A stretch of 64,000 nt of DNA, taken from contig JADZAN010000046.1 of NCBI GenBank assembly GCA_020852815.1, positions 232,184-296,183 on the forward strand, read 5' to 3'. The position numbers and the translations under genes were made by a program. Position 1 is the stretch's first letter; each line of letters starts with the position of its first letter. The stretch comes from Gemmatimonadaceae bacterium (GTDB taxonomy: Bacteria; Gemmatimonadota; Gemmatimonadetes; Gemmatimonadales; Gemmatimonadaceae). Below are positions 26,909 to 36,243 of this stretch, in pieces. The notes beneath the pieces were generated by a model. The model worked only from the letters and a program-made list of their open reading frames with translations. It had not been told where the DNA came from and made no database searches.

Positions 26909-28494
26909 CGAGCGACTCGTTCGAAGATCATAACGTGCGGCGTCTGCGCCGCTTCGCGAAGGACGGGCGGGGTGCGCGCCGACAGGGTGCGCGCGGTGCG
27001 CACGCCCACCTCGCTGGAGACGATGAACCAGCGCGGACTATAGATGGAGAACAGCTCGTCGACCACGGCGACATCCTCGGCGTCCGTGAGGGGGCGCACG
27101 CGCTCGGCGGCGGTGAAGGTCGACGTGGGGACCGACTTGCGCCCCGTGTACAGGTACACGATGAGGTCATCCTCGGTGGAGAGCACATCGGTGGGCGCCG
27201 TGTGGCGCGCGACCCATTCCACCGTGGGACGTGCGCGAACACCCGCTTTCTGCTGCACCGCGATCCACCACTTCTTTCGGTAGCCAGTTCCGTTGTACCA
27301 CAGGTAGCCGCCGGCCATTCCGAGTGCGACGATCGCGACCACCGCGCGCCATGGCGGCACGGCCAGGCGCGGTAGAGGTAACGACCAGCAGGCCATCACG
27401 CCGTACCCCGCCAAAGGGAAGAAGAGCGGCCAGATGGCCAGGAGGAAGCGGTTGGGTTCAAAAGGCCACAGCATGACGACCAACATATAGCACGCGAGGT
27501 AGGTTACCGTCACCGGGGCATTGCGTGCGTACCGTTTCGTTCCCGAGAGGAGGAAGACGACGAGCGCCGTGATGGCGATGGCGCGTGGCCAGGTCGCAAC
27601 CACCGGGAAGAGCATGTAGCTGACGGTGGAGTCGATGTCCTGGAAGTTCTTGAGGATGGAGGCGCGGGCAAAGTCCCACCCGCCCTGCGAGTACCCTTCC
27701 ACCAGCCACGCCCCATACGAGCCGTACTTCCCCACCAGGGGGTGCGCCATCTCGCCCTGGTAGGCGCCAACCCAGGTTTGCCACGGCACGAGGAAGATCG
27801 CGGCGCCAACGCCTAACGCGATGATGGCCCCCCACCGGCGGCGGAGGAGGAGAATGAGCCCCGCCGCGGGTACGGCGAACACCCCCAGCGTACGCACCAT
27901 CGCCAGGAGTCCGATGAGGAGACCGGCGATGAAGGCGGTGCGCAGGTCGCCGCGGTCGGCGGCGCGCTCGGTGATGAGGAGCGTCGGGAAGAGGAGGGCG
28001 AGAAAGAGCGGTTCGGAGAGGACGACGCCGGTCACGAGGAGGACGGTGACCGAGAGCGTCCCGACGATCGCCGTCAGCGACGCCTGCCAGGGGAGGAAGC
28101 CCAGCCGCCGGCGGGTGAAGATCCACGTCCCGGCCGCGGCGGCCGCGAGGAAGAAGGCGTTGGCGAACTTGAAGAGGACGATGTTGTCGGGGAACGACGG
28201 CCACAGCTTCCACAGGGCGGCGAGTACGAGCGGATACGCCGGCGGGTAGTGCGTATTGTGCGGGGAGCCCGGGAGGTTGATGAGGCGGAAGCCCTCGCCG
28301 GTGGCCAGCGACTTGGCGAGCACCGTATAGATGGCGTCGTCCTGGAAGGCCCCCACCGGCCACGGGGCAATGGTGAGGATGGCGACGACGAGGACGGCGG
28401 CGGTGACGGCGAAGAGGGCGAGTCGTTCGCGCGCGAGGTCGGGGGGGGAGGTCGTCCCCTCGGCTTGCGGCACTTGATCGGTAGGCGCGCTCAT
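26905..28494 (-). CDS. ArnT/PMT-like membrane glycosyltransferase, copy 2
   Basis: A 529-residue polytopic protein with about ten hydrophobic segments. After the first helix (AVLVVAILTIAPWPVGAF), the periplasmic loop has QDDAIYTVLAKSLATGEGFRLINLPGSP and NTHYPPAYPLVLAALWK, the acidic and YPP patterns found in GT39/GT83-type enzymes. It is clearly paralogous to the next gene upstream (28494-30164): both share WPVGxFQDDxIY, LAKSLATGEG, HYPP and LYTGRxxxP blocks. A GTG at 28497 immediately before the ATG is an alternative start. Substrate unknown; pilin, lipid or S-layer are all possible. Confidence 0.82.
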   Translation of the reverse strand: MSAPTDQVPQAEGTTSPPDLARERLALFAVTAAVLVVAILTIAPWPVGAFQDDAIYTVLAKSLATGEGFRLINLPGSPHNTHYPPAYPLVLAALWKLWPSFPDNIVLFKFANAFFLAAAAAGTWIFTRRRLGFLPWQASLTAIVGTLSVTVLLVTGVVLSEPLFLALLFPTLLITERAADRGDLRTAFIAGLLIGLLAMVRTLGVFAVPAAGLILLLRRRWGAIIALGVGAAIFLVPWQTWVGAYQGEMAHPLVGKYGSYGAWLVEGYSQGGWDFARASILKNFQDIDSTVSYMLFPVVATWPRAIAITALVVFLLSGTKRYARNAPVTVTYLACYMLVVMLWPFEPNRFLLAIWPLFFPLAGYGVMACWSLPLPRLAVPPWRAVVAIVALGMAGGYLWYNGTGYRKKWWIAVQQKAGVRARPTVEWVARHTAPTDVLSTEDDLIVYLYTGRKSVPTSTFTAAERVRPLTDAEDVAVVDELFSIYSPRWFIVSSEVGVRTARTLSARTPPVLREAAQTPHVMIFERVAR

Positions 28495-30164
28495 CACCGG
28501 CTCGCTCCGGTTGCAATACCCGGCTGCACCGGCGCGAAGATGGCGCCTGACGAGAGCGCGCGCACGATGCGAAGCTCGCTCGGCGCCGCCTGCACGAGCC
28601 CGCGAACTGCATACGTCCCGTACTGCGTCGACGCGAGCACGTAGTCCACGTGATAGGTGGAGAGGATCGTGCGCAGCGAAGCGATGGCGAAGGCCGGAGT
28701 CTGCGCCACCAGGTGCTCCTGCGGCGTGAATGCCCCGTTGGGGATTGCGCGGCGCCCGGTGTAGAGGTGGATCAGGACGTCGTCGTCGGTCGCGACGACG
28801 GCGTTGCTATCAGTATTGGCCACGACCCACTCGGCGAGCGGTCGCGCGCGGTTGGCGACGGAGCCCTGCACCACGCCCCACCAGTCGCGCGAGACGCCGA
28901 GGGCGTTGTAGCCGCCGTAGCCCACCGCGAGAGCGGCGAGCGAGGCCAGGGCGAGCGGTCGCAAGAAGCGTGAGGGAGGAGAGTGGCTTGCTTCGCGCGC
29001 GAATGATCCTGTGTGCGCGGAAATGGTTTGGTCGGTGGAGGTGTCGGATGGCATGTTGTTCTTGGGGGGGGCCCCCCACTCCCACACACTCACCACCGAC
29101 AGCGTAAAGACCAACCCCACCAGCGGCCACACCCCCCACGTGAAGCGAGCGGGCGCGAACGGCCAGATCACCACGATGCCGAGGTACATGACGAGGAAGA
29201 TCGCCGTGGCCGGCGTCCGTCGCGCCAGCCCCCCCATCCCCAACCCGAAAAAGAAGGCGAGCGCGATCGAGGTCGTGTTCCTCACATACACATTGAGCGT
29301 GTCGGTCGCCGTCGACGCCCACCCCTGCGCCACGAGGCTCTTGAGGTTGGCCCACGCCACGTCGCCGAGGAAGACGACGCCGTCGCGGCGCACCGCACCC
29401 ACGAGCCAGCCGAGATACGACCCGTACTTCCCCAGGTAGATCTCCGGGACTTCCAGCGCATGCGCCCCGACCCACAGCTGCCAGGGGATCGACAGCACGA
29501 CCGCAGTGGCGCCCAGGGCGAAGGCCGCGCGCCACTGCCGCCTGGCCGCCAGCACCAGCACGGTGGCCGGAACGACGAGGATGCCTAACGTGCGCACCAG
29601 CGCCAGCACGGCCGCCGCGGCGCCGGCCACCATCGCATCTGACACGCGGCCGCTCGAGGCGGCGCGTTCGCACGCCAGCAGCGTCGCCGCCAGCAGGCAG
29701 AGGAACATCGGCTCCGACAGCACCATCACCGACAACAGGACGACCGGGGCGCATGCGGTGAACAGTGCCACGCCAAGCGCCGCGGCCACCGGCGTGAGTC
29801 GCAGCCAGCGGCGGGCAAAGGCGTAGAACAGCGCCGCCGAGGCGCCCAACCAGACGGCGTTGGCGAACTTGAACAGGGTCACGTTCTGCGGAAACGACGG
29901 ACTCACCTTCCACAACAGCGCCAGCCACGCCGGAAAGAGCGGCGGGTAGTGCGTCGCGTTAGGCGCTCCCGGGATGTTGAGGTAGCGATAGCCCTCCCCG
30001 GTGGCCAGCGACTTGGCGAGGACGACGTAGATCCCGTCGTCCTGGAAGACGCCGACCGGCCACGGCCCGATCGCCGCCACCACGGCGCCGAACGCGGCGA
30101 GCGCGAGGAGCCAGGGGATGAGTCGCGCGTAGTCGCGCGACGCCGCCGTGTGCCCTGGACTCAA
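28494..30164 (-). CDS. ArnT/PMT-like membrane glycosyltransferase, copy 1
   Basis: About 556 residues with many hydrophobic helices and the same motif order as its downstream paralogue (FQDDGIYVVLAKSLATGEGY, ATHYPPLFPAWLALLWK, LSEPMFLCLLAATLL). I place the start at a TTG (30164) that overlaps the pilR stop as TTGA. No ATG or GTG lies between there and the first membrane helix, and the upstream in-frame extension is the shadow of pilR. The last ~90 residues form a soluble domain (VVATDDDVLIHLYTGRRAIP). A tandem duplication explains the two genes. Confidence 0.78.
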   Translation of the reverse strand: MSPGHTAASRDYARLIPWLLALAAFGAVVAAIGPWPVGVFQDDGIYVVLAKSLATGEGYRYLNIPGAPNATHYPPLFPAWLALLWKVSPSFPQNVTLFKFANAVWLGASAALFYAFARRWLRLTPVAAALGVALFTACAPVVLLSVMVLSEPMFLCLLAATLLACERAASSGRVSDAMVAGAAAAVLALVRTLGILVVPATVLVLAARRQWRAAFALGATAVVLSIPWQLWVGAHALEVPEIYLGKYGSYLGWLVGAVRRDGVVFLGDVAWANLKSLVAQGWASTATDTLNVYVRNTTSIALAFFFGLGMGGLARRTPATAIFLVMYLGIVVIWPFAPARFTWGVWPLVGLVFTLSVVSVWEWGAPPKNNMPSDTSTDQTISAHTGSFAREASHSPPSRFLRPLALASLAALAVGYGGYNALGVSRDWWGVVQGSVANRARPLAEWVVANTDSNAVVATDDDVLIHLYTGRRAIPNGAFTPQEHLVAQTPAFAIASLRTILSTYHVDYVLASTQYGTYAVRGLVQAAPSELRIVRALSSGAIFAPVQPGIATGASR

Positions 30165-31594
30165 GTCTCGGTCCCGAAGCGCTGCAGCTTCCGATGCAGC
30201 GTGGACGGGTCGATGCCTAACGCCTCGGCGGCCCGCGTCTTGTTCCCACCTTCGGATTGCAGCACCCAGAGGATGTAGGCCCGCTCGATCACGTCGAGTG
30301 GCGGATTGGGCGTCGCGCGCTCCTCCACCAGCCGCTCCGGGGTGTGCGTCGAGAGCTTCTCGGGGAGCGCCGCCAGCTCGATCGTCGTCCCCTCGGTGAG
30401 GATCCACGCGCGCTCCAGCGCGTTCTCCAGCTCGCGCACGTTCCCCGGCCATGGGTAGCGCATCACCATGTCCAGCGCCTGCTCGCTGAGCTGCTTGATT
30501 GCCTGGCCGCGCTGCTGCGCGCTGCGCTGCAGGAAGGCGTCGATGAGGAGCGGGATGTCATCGCGGCGCTCGCGCAGCGGCGGCAGGTGGATCGCGATCA
30601 CGTTGAGGCGATAGTACAGGTCGCGCCGGAAGCTCCCGCGCCGGATCTCCTCCTCGAGGTCACGATTCGTCGCCGCCAGCAGGCGCGTGTTTATCGGGAT
30701 AGGCTCGGTGGCGCCCACGGGAATGATCTGCCGCTGCTGCAACACGCGCAGCAGCTTGACCTGCGTGGCCGGCGTCGTCTCGCCGATCTCGTCGAGGAAG
30801 AAGGTCCCCTTCTCCGCCGAGGCGAAGAGTCCCGACTTGTCCTTCACCGCGCCGGTGAACGACCCCTTCACGTGGCCGAACAGTTCGCTTTCCAGCAGGC
30901 TCTCGGGAAGCGCACCGCAGTTGATCGACAGGAAGGGCCCCTCCGTGCGCTGCGACAGCTCGTGGATGTAGCGCGCGATGACCTCCTTCCCCGTCCCCGA
31001 CTCGCCCTGGATGAGCACCGTCGAGTCGGTGGGGGCGACGGTCTCCGCCAGGCGCAACACGTCCTGCCAGGGCTTGCTCTTCCCCACGGGACGCGACGCC
31101 CCCGTCTTGTCGCGGCGCTTGATCTCCTGCTTCAGCACCTTGTTCTCCACCCGCAGGTGGCGGTGCTCCGTGGCTCGGCGCAGGATGGCCAGCAACTCGT
31201 CGTTGCGGAATGGCTTCTGGATGTAGTAGAACGCCCCCTCGTTCACGGCCTGCATCGCCGACTGCAAGGTGGCCTGCGCGGTCATGAGGATCACCGGCAT
31301 GTCAGGGTCCTTCTGCCGGGCGGCACCGAGAATCTCCAGCCCACCAACCGCCGGCATCCGGATGTCGCTCAGCACCACGTCCGGTGCCAGCGTCTCGATC
31401 TGCTCCAGCCCCTGCCGCCCGCCTAACGCCACGTGCGGCGTGAAGCCCTCGTTCTTGAGCAGGATGCGCAGCGACTCGAGGATCCCCGCCTCGTCGTCCA
31501 CCACCAACACGTTGGGGCCGTTGTTGCCATGGCCGGCGTTGCCGCTGCCGTTGCCGTTGCTGTTGCCGTTGCCGTTGCGGTCGGTCACGTTCAC
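30161..31594 (-). CDS. pilR: PilR-like sigma-54-dependent response regulator
   Basis: A 477-residue NtrC-class activator. The receiver (about 28-145) has DD at 33-34, phospho-acceptor D77 in LSDIRMP and the Lys in IQKPF. The AAA+ module has Walker A GESGTGKE, a sigma-54-contact loop GSFTGA (Ser replaces the Ala of GAFTGA), Walker B GTFFLDEIG and the R-finger segment RRDLYYRL. It ends in a Fis-type helix-turn-helix, NKTRAAEALGIDPSTLHRKLQRF. The first 26 residues are an odd Asn/Gly-rich run (NGNGNSNGNGSGN). GTG start overlaps the pilS stop. PilR is preferred over NtrC because of the PilS-type partner and the sigma-54 promoter at pilA. Confidence 0.88.
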   Translation of the reverse strand: MNVTDRNGNGNSNGNGSGNAGHGNNGPNVLVVDDEAGILESLRILLKNEGFTPHVALGGRQGLEQIETLAPDVVLSDIRMPAVGGLEILGAARQKDPDMPVILMTAQATLQSAMQAVNEGAFYYIQKPFRNDELLAILRRATEHRHLRVENKVLKQEIKRRDKTGASRPVGKSKPWQDVLRLAETVAPTDSTVLIQGESGTGKEVIARYIHELSQRTEGPFLSINCGALPESLLESELFGHVKGSFTGAVKDKSGLFASAEKGTFFLDEIGETTPATQVKLLRVLQQRQIIPVGATEPIPINTRLLAATNRDLEEEIRRGSFRRDLYYRLNVIAIHLPPLRERRDDIPLLIDAFLQRSAQQRGQAIKQLSEQALDMVMRYPWPGNVRELENALERAWILTEGTTIELAALPEKLSTHTPERLVEERATPNPPLDVIERAYILWVLQSEGGNKTRAAEALGIDPSTLHRKLQRFGTET

Positions 31595-33264
31595 TCTCCC
31601 GGGTCAACCTGGGACGTGGGTAGCAGGACGGTGACGCGCGTCCCGCGCACGTCGCTGTCGACGAAGACGAAACCGCGGTGCGACTCGATGGCGCGATGCA
31701 CCACCGACAGCCCCAACCCGGTGCCGCCGGGCTTCGTCGTGAAGAACGGATCAAACAGCCGGTCGCGAATCTCGGTCGGGATCCCGTCCCCCTCATCCGA
31801 GACCCGTACGGCGACGCCCCCCTGGTCGAACGAGACGCCAGCCGGCGCATCGTCCGAGGTGAGCGGCGCGATCTCGATGCGCACCGTCCCCGGATGTGTC
31901 GACGCCTGCACGGCGTTGAGCGCCAGGTTGAACACCGCGCGGTGCAGCAGGTCCTCGTCCCCTTCCACCACGAGCGGCGTGTCGGGGACGACGCATTGCA
32001 CCTGCACCCCTTCGGTGCGGTCCGGGTGCGCCGCGGCGAGCGAACTCGCCCCGCGCACCACGGCGGCCATGTCCACCGCCCCCATGCGCGTCACGCGCAC
32101 GCGGGCAAAGTCGAGGAACTCGCTCAACAGCCGCGACAGGCGGTCGGACTCGCGCACGATGAGCGACGACAGCGAGCGCTCGTCGTCATTGGCGCGCGGC
32201 GAACGCCCGAGCTGTTCCACCGCCGAGCGAATGGAGGCCAGCGGGTTCTTGATCTCGTGGGCCAGCGATGCGCTCAGTTCGGCCACCGCCTCCAGCCGCT
32301 CGGCGCGCATGTGCAGCGTGTCGAGCCGCTTCTGGTCGGAGATGTCCTGGAAGATCACCGTCGCCGTCGCCCCCTCCCCCGGCTCCCCGTTGCCCCCGTT
32401 AGGCGAGGAGACCGTCGTGTTCAACCCGATCGGGAAGGAGCGCGTCGCCGTCGAGACGGTTCCCTCGGCGCGCGTCGTGCGCACGCCATCACGCGCCGCC
32501 CGCTCGATGGCGCGCGCCAGCACGGGCGACACCGGCTCGATGAGCGCCAGCGCCGGCCGCCCCACCTGGGACTCGAGCGGGAGGCCAAGGAGCGCCTCCG
32601 CCGTCGGGTTGGCGTAGAGCAGCGTCCCGCGCGCGTCGATGGTGACGATGCCGCTGCGGATGTTGCGCAGGATGTCGCTGGCCTCGAGCCGCACCTTCAC
32701 CAGTTCGGCGGCTAACTGTTCCGTGCCGGCGCGCGCCTCGCGCAGCCGCGCGGCGATGTACCACGAGGAGAGCGCGACCAGCGCGAACACCAGGAGCTGC
32801 AACAGGAGCGCGGCGTTGATCGGCGAGCGCGTGAGGAGGATGACGTCGCCGAAGTAGAGGACGCAGGCCAGCGCCGCCGTGAGGAAGGCGCCCGACGTGG
32901 TCAGCAACACGGCGGCCAGGGCGATGACGAGGATGTAGAGCGCCGCAAACTGCGACGTCCCGCCCCCCGTGATGTGCACGATCCCCGTCACCAGGGCGAG
33001 GTCGAAGACCGCCTGGATGGAGAGGAAGGTCGACCCGGGAAGCGCGTCGCGATCCTCGCTGAACAGCGCCGACCCCGCCGTGAAGACCAGCGCCACCGTG
33101 ATCAGGAGCGACGCCATCAGCGTGTCGCCGCGATCGGCGTCGCTCCACGCGAAGATGGCCGCGAGGTAGATCGCCGTCGTCGTGATGAGGCGCCCCACAT
33201 ATATGAAGCGCAGCAGGCGACGCGGCTCGAAGAGCGCTCGGGCTTCCGGGTTGATCGACTTCAC
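31591..33264 (-). CDS. pilS: PilS-like membrane sensor histidine kinase
   Basis: About 557 residues. Six hydrophobic segments occupy about 20-185, with the PilS-type loop GIVHITGGGTSQFAALYILVIALAAV. A PAS domain follows (DILRNIRSGIVTIDARGTLLYANPTAEALLG), then HisKA with H336 in SASLAHEIKNPLASI, and HATPase_c (NLALNAVQA, DEGDGIP, GGTGLGLSVV). The start is uncertain: I use the GTG at 33264; another GTG at 33336 would add 24 residues. It is first in the coupled set pilS-pilR-GT-GT-GT2. It is divergent from the methyltransferase gene. Confidence 0.87.
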   Translation of the reverse strand: MKSINPEARALFEPRRLLRFIYVGRLITTTAIYLAAIFAWSDADRGDTLMASLLITVALVFTAGSALFSEDRDALPGSTFLSIQAVFDLALVTGIVHITGGGTSQFAALYILVIALAAVLLTTSGAFLTAALACVLYFGDVILLTRSPINAALLLQLLVFALVALSSWYIAARLREARAGTEQLAAELVKVRLEASDILRNIRSGIVTIDARGTLLYANPTAEALLGLPLESQVGRPALALIEPVSPVLARAIERAARDGVRTTRAEGTVSTATRSFPIGLNTTVSSPNGGNGEPGEGATATVIFQDISDQKRLDTLHMRAERLEAVAELSASLAHEIKNPLASIRSAVEQLGRSPRANDDERSLSSLIVRESDRLSRLLSEFLDFARVRVTRMGAVDMAAVVRGASSLAAAHPDRTEGVQVQCVVPDTPLVVEGDEDLLHRAVFNLALNAVQASTHPGTVRIEIAPLTSDDAPAGVSFDQGGVAVRVSDEGDGIPTEIRDRLFDPFFTTKPGGTGLGLSVVHRAIESHRGFVFVDSDVRGTRVTVLLPTSQVDPGE

Positions 33265-33554
33265 GCGGGGGGCGTCGGGTGGCGCCTTGCATCCTGCAAC
33301 GAACGGGATGCGCAGCCGGGGATGGCAAAGTGCCACTCTCAGGACGACTGGCGGCGGAACGCGTTTCCCCGCATGGCGTTGAGGCTGTAGCGAAATGCCG
33401 TGCCCGGGTTAGGCTTGATCGAGGTCGCGGTCCCAGCCTGGTCCACCTCCCCCCGTGCTCGAAGACTTTCCGCCCAGTGCCCGTCCCCCAACCACCTGAA
33501 CCGTCGAGCGTTCGGCTCTCGGCTCCCGCCCTGGGCCGGCGGAGGGCGTCCCTC
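33265..33554. other. Divergent region upstream of pilS
   Basis: About 290 bp between the chosen pilS start and the methyltransferase start. It includes the alternative pilS GTG at 33336 and possible in-frame upstream starts for the plus-strand gene. No promoter box or repeat was recognised. Confidence 0.35.
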
Positions 33555-34370
33555 GTGAGGCGGGTGCGGCGCGCCTGCGGCGTGGGAATGGTGGCGACCC
33601 TCGCCCCGGCTCTGGCCGTGATCGGGAGCGCCGCCTGCGGCTCCTCCAAGGCGGCCCCGGCCGAACGGGCCGCCCCCGATTCGCAATGGACCTCGTTTGC
33701 CCGCGGGCTCCCGGCCGACTCGTTCCCGCCCCCCAGCCGCCGCTTCTCCGATATCGTCGCACCGCGCTGGACCGACGAAACGACGCGCGATGCCGCCAAC
33801 GAGGCCGAGACGGTGATGAGCGCGTTGGGCGTTCACCCCGGGATGCGCGTGGCCGACGTGGGGGCCGGCGACGGCTACTACGTGAGCCGGCTCGCACAGC
33901 GGGTGGGGGCGGCTGGGCACGTCTATGGGGAGGACATCGTCCCCGACTATCTCACGCTCCTGGCGCGACGGGTGACCGACGAGCGGCTGGGGAACGTGAC
34001 GGTGATCCGCGGCGACGCGCACGATCCCCGGCTCCCGCGTGACACGGCTGAGCGGGTCGACGTGGTGACGATGATCCACATGTATCATGAAGTCACGGAT
34101 CCGTATGCCTTCCTCTGGAACCTGGCGCATTCGCTCAAGCCCGGGGCGCTGGTCGGCGTCCTCGACATGACCTTCGCGACCGATCGACACGGGACGCCGC
34201 CCTGGCTCCTCGACTGCGAGCTGGGCGTGGTTGGCTACCGCAAGGTGCGCCAGCAGGAGACCGGGGCCGACGAGTACCTGGCGATCTTCCGCGCCCCGGC
34301 CGCCGACTCGCTCCGCTCTCCCGCGGCCATCCGCGAGGCTGTGCGCGGCGGCGCCTGCCAGCAGCGTTAG
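33555..34370 (+). CDS. Class I SAM-dependent methyltransferase with an export signal
   Basis: About 271 residues. A Rossmann-type methyltransferase core starts near 95: VADVGAGDGYYVSRLAQRVG (motif I), VYGEDIVPDY (acidic end of beta 2) and VVTMIHMYHEV (motif IV region). The odd part is the N-terminus, RRVRRACGVGMVATLAPALAVIGSAACGSS, which looks like a lipoprotein signal ending SAAC. A methyltransferase outside the cytoplasm would lack SAM, so either the signal is misleading and translation begins later, or the fold serves another role. GTG 33555 is chosen; ATG 33588 is an alternative. The stop TAG is part of a CGTTAGG word. Confidence 0.75.
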   Translation: MRRVRRACGVGMVATLAPALAVIGSAACGSSKAAPAERAAPDSQWTSFARGLPADSFPPPSRRFSDIVAPRWTDETTRDAANEAETVMSALGVHPGMRVADVGAGDGYYVSRLAQRVGAAGHVYGEDIVPDYLTLLARRVTDERLGNVTVIRGDAHDPRLPRDTAERVDVVTMIHMYHEVTDPYAFLWNLAHSLKPGALVGVLDMTFATDRHGTPPWLLDCELGVVGYRKVRQQETGADEYLAIFRAPAADSLRSPAAIREAVRGGACQQR

Positions 34371-34392
34371 GCACCCCTTACCACCGGTCGCC

Positions 34393-35712
34393 GTGGACAC
34401 GCTGTCGCTGTCGTCGTTAGGTGGGCGCCTGGCCGCCGTCTTCCTGCTCGTCCTCCTCAACGGCTTCTTCGTCATGGCGGAGTTTGCCCTGGTGGGGGCA
34501 CGGCGATCGCGCCTGGCCGCGATGGCCGAGGCGGGGGACCGCGGGGCGCGACGCGCCCAGCAGGCCATCGCCGACCTCGATCGCTACATCTCGGGGACGC
34601 AGCTCGGCATCACGCTCGCCTCGCTCGCCCTGGGGTGGATCGGCGAGCCGGCACTCGCCGTCGTCGTCGACCGGCTCCTCGCCCGGTTCGGGATCGACGT
34701 CCCGCCGGGGATGGCGCACACGGCCGCGGGGACCATCACCGCGTTCATCATCATCACCTTCCTGCACATCGTGCTTGGAGAGCTGGCCCCCAAGTCGGTC
34801 GCCCTCGTCATGCCCGAGAAGATCAGCGGCTGCGTCGCGCTCCCGCTGATGGCGTTCTCGCGCCTGATGTCGCCCTTCATCTGGTTGCTGAACGGGACGG
34901 CCAACGCGCTGCTGCGCCTCATTGGCATCCGTCCGCTGTCGGAGGCGCTGCACGCGCACACGCCCGACGAATTGCGCCTCCTCGTCATGCAGGCGCGCGG
35001 CGCCGGGACGCTCAACGAGACCGACTCGGCGATGCTCGCCGGGATCTTCGACTTCGCGGCCAAGCGCGTGCACGACGTCATGCGCCCGCGCACGGAGATC
35101 GTCGCCCTCCCCATCGACGCCACCGAGGGGGAGGTGCGCGTCGTGGTGAAGCGCGAGCGCTACTCGCGCTATCCCGTGTACGACGAGTCGCTCGACGACA
35201 TCGTCGGCGTATTCCTCTCCAAGGATCTCTGGCTCCGCGACGAGTCGCGCCCCTTCGTGCTGCGCGAACTCCTGCGGGAGCCGCTCCTCGTCCCGGCGTC
35301 GCGATCGGCGGAGCGCGTCCTCGACGATCTGCGCCGCACGCGCGCCCAGATGGCCGTCGTCCTCGACGAGTTCGGGGGGACGGCCGGGATCGTGACGATG
35401 GAGGATCTGATCGAGGAAGTGGTGGGCGACATCGCCGACGAGTACGACATGGCGTCGCGCGACGTGGTCGAGGTGGATGGCGTCCTCGAACTCTCGGGCG
35501 CGCTGTCGCTGGTCGACATCCGCTCCGACCATCGTCTCCCCATCCCCGACGGCGAGTGGACCACGCTGGGGGGTTACGTCTTCGCGCGGCTGGGGCGCAT
35601 TCCGGCGCTAGGCGACCGGGCCCAGTATCCCGGCGGCGAGCTGGAGGTCATCGCCATGGACAAACGACGCGTAGCTGCTGTGCGCGTGCACCGCACGCCC
35701 GCCGTGCGTTAG
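34393..35712 (+). CDS. CorC/HlyC-family membrane protein (CNNM/DUF21, CBS pair)
   Basis: A 439-residue protein of the TlyC/CorC/YfjD family. The DUF21 transmembrane domain covers about 10-195, with LNGFFVMAEFALVGARRSRL and FLHIVLGELAPKSVALVMPE as signatures. Two CBS motifs follow at about 220-335 (MRPRTEIVALPIDATEGEV and RAQMAVVLDEFGGTAGIVTMEDLIEEVVGDI). A C-terminal CorC_HlyC domain lies at about 350-425. Members are linked to Mg2+/Co2+ transport. It starts with GTG 22 bp after the methyltransferase and precedes arfB closely, so the three are probably one transcript. Confidence 0.9.
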   Translation: MDTLSLSSLGGRLAAVFLLVLLNGFFVMAEFALVGARRSRLAAMAEAGDRGARRAQQAIADLDRYISGTQLGITLASLALGWIGEPALAVVVDRLLARFGIDVPPGMAHTAAGTITAFIIITFLHIVLGELAPKSVALVMPEKISGCVALPLMAFSRLMSPFIWLLNGTANALLRLIGIRPLSEALHAHTPDELRLLVMQARGAGTLNETDSAMLAGIFDFAAKRVHDVMRPRTEIVALPIDATEGEVRVVVKRERYSRYPVYDESLDDIVGVFLSKDLWLRDESRPFVLRELLREPLLVPASRSAERVLDDLRRTRAQMAVVLDEFGGTAGIVTMEDLIEEVVGDIADEYDMASRDVVEVDGVLELSGALSLVDIRSDHRLPIPDGEWTTLGGYVFARLGRIPALGDRAQYPGGELEVIAMDKRRVAAVRVHRTPAVR

Positions 35713-35721
35713 GAGCGACAC

Positions 35722-36201
35722 ATGCCTCCTCGTCCCGCAGCCGAACGCGCAGCGCGTAGCGACGACGACGCGCCAGACCGCGACCTGGTCGTCGACGCCG
35801 GGCACGTCATTCCGCGGCGCGAACTCAGCGCTCGCGCCTCGCGAGCCGGCGGTGCTGGGGGGCAGCACGTCAACACCTCGTCGACGCGCGTGGAGGTGCT
35901 GTGGAACCCGGCCACCTCGCGCGCGCTGACCGATGACGAACGCGCGCGGGTGGTCGAGAAGCTCGGCGCGCGCCTCGACGCCGAGGGGCGCGTACGCGTG
36001 GTCGCCAGCGACACGCGGAGCCAGCGCCAGAACCGCGAACTCGCCGAGACTCGGCTCGCCGAACTCGTCAGGCGGGCGTTGCACGTGCCGCGCAAGCGCA
36101 AGGCGACGCGCCCCACGCGTGCCTCGCAGGAGCGCCGGCTGGACGAGAAGCGGCGCTCGTCGGAGAAGAAGAGCGCTCGGCGGTCGAAAGACTGGGAGTA
36201 G
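35722..36201 (+). CDS. arfB: ArfB-like peptidyl-tRNA hydrolase for stalled ribosomes
   Basis: A 159-residue RF1-like domain. The catalytic GGQ (residues 46-48) sits in SRAGGAGGQHVNTSSTRVEVLW, the pattern of ArfB/ICT1. The C-terminal third is strongly basic (RKRKATRPTRASQERR, RRSSEKKSARR), matching the tail that enters the empty mRNA channel. It lacks the codon-recognition domain of true release factors. AGGAG lies 7-11 nt upstream of the ATG. It follows the CorC-type gene by 9 bp. Confidence 0.88.
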   Translation: MPPRPAAERAARSDDDAPDRDLVVDAGHVIPRRELSARASRAGGAGGQHVNTSSTRVEVLWNPATSRALTDDERARVVEKLGARLDAEGRVRVVASDTRSQRQNRELAETRLAELVRRALHVPRKRKATRPTRASQERRLDEKRRSSEKKSARRSKDWE

Positions 36202-36243
36202 GCGTCCGCGAGGCCGCCACCCCGACTGGCGTCCGCGACGGGG

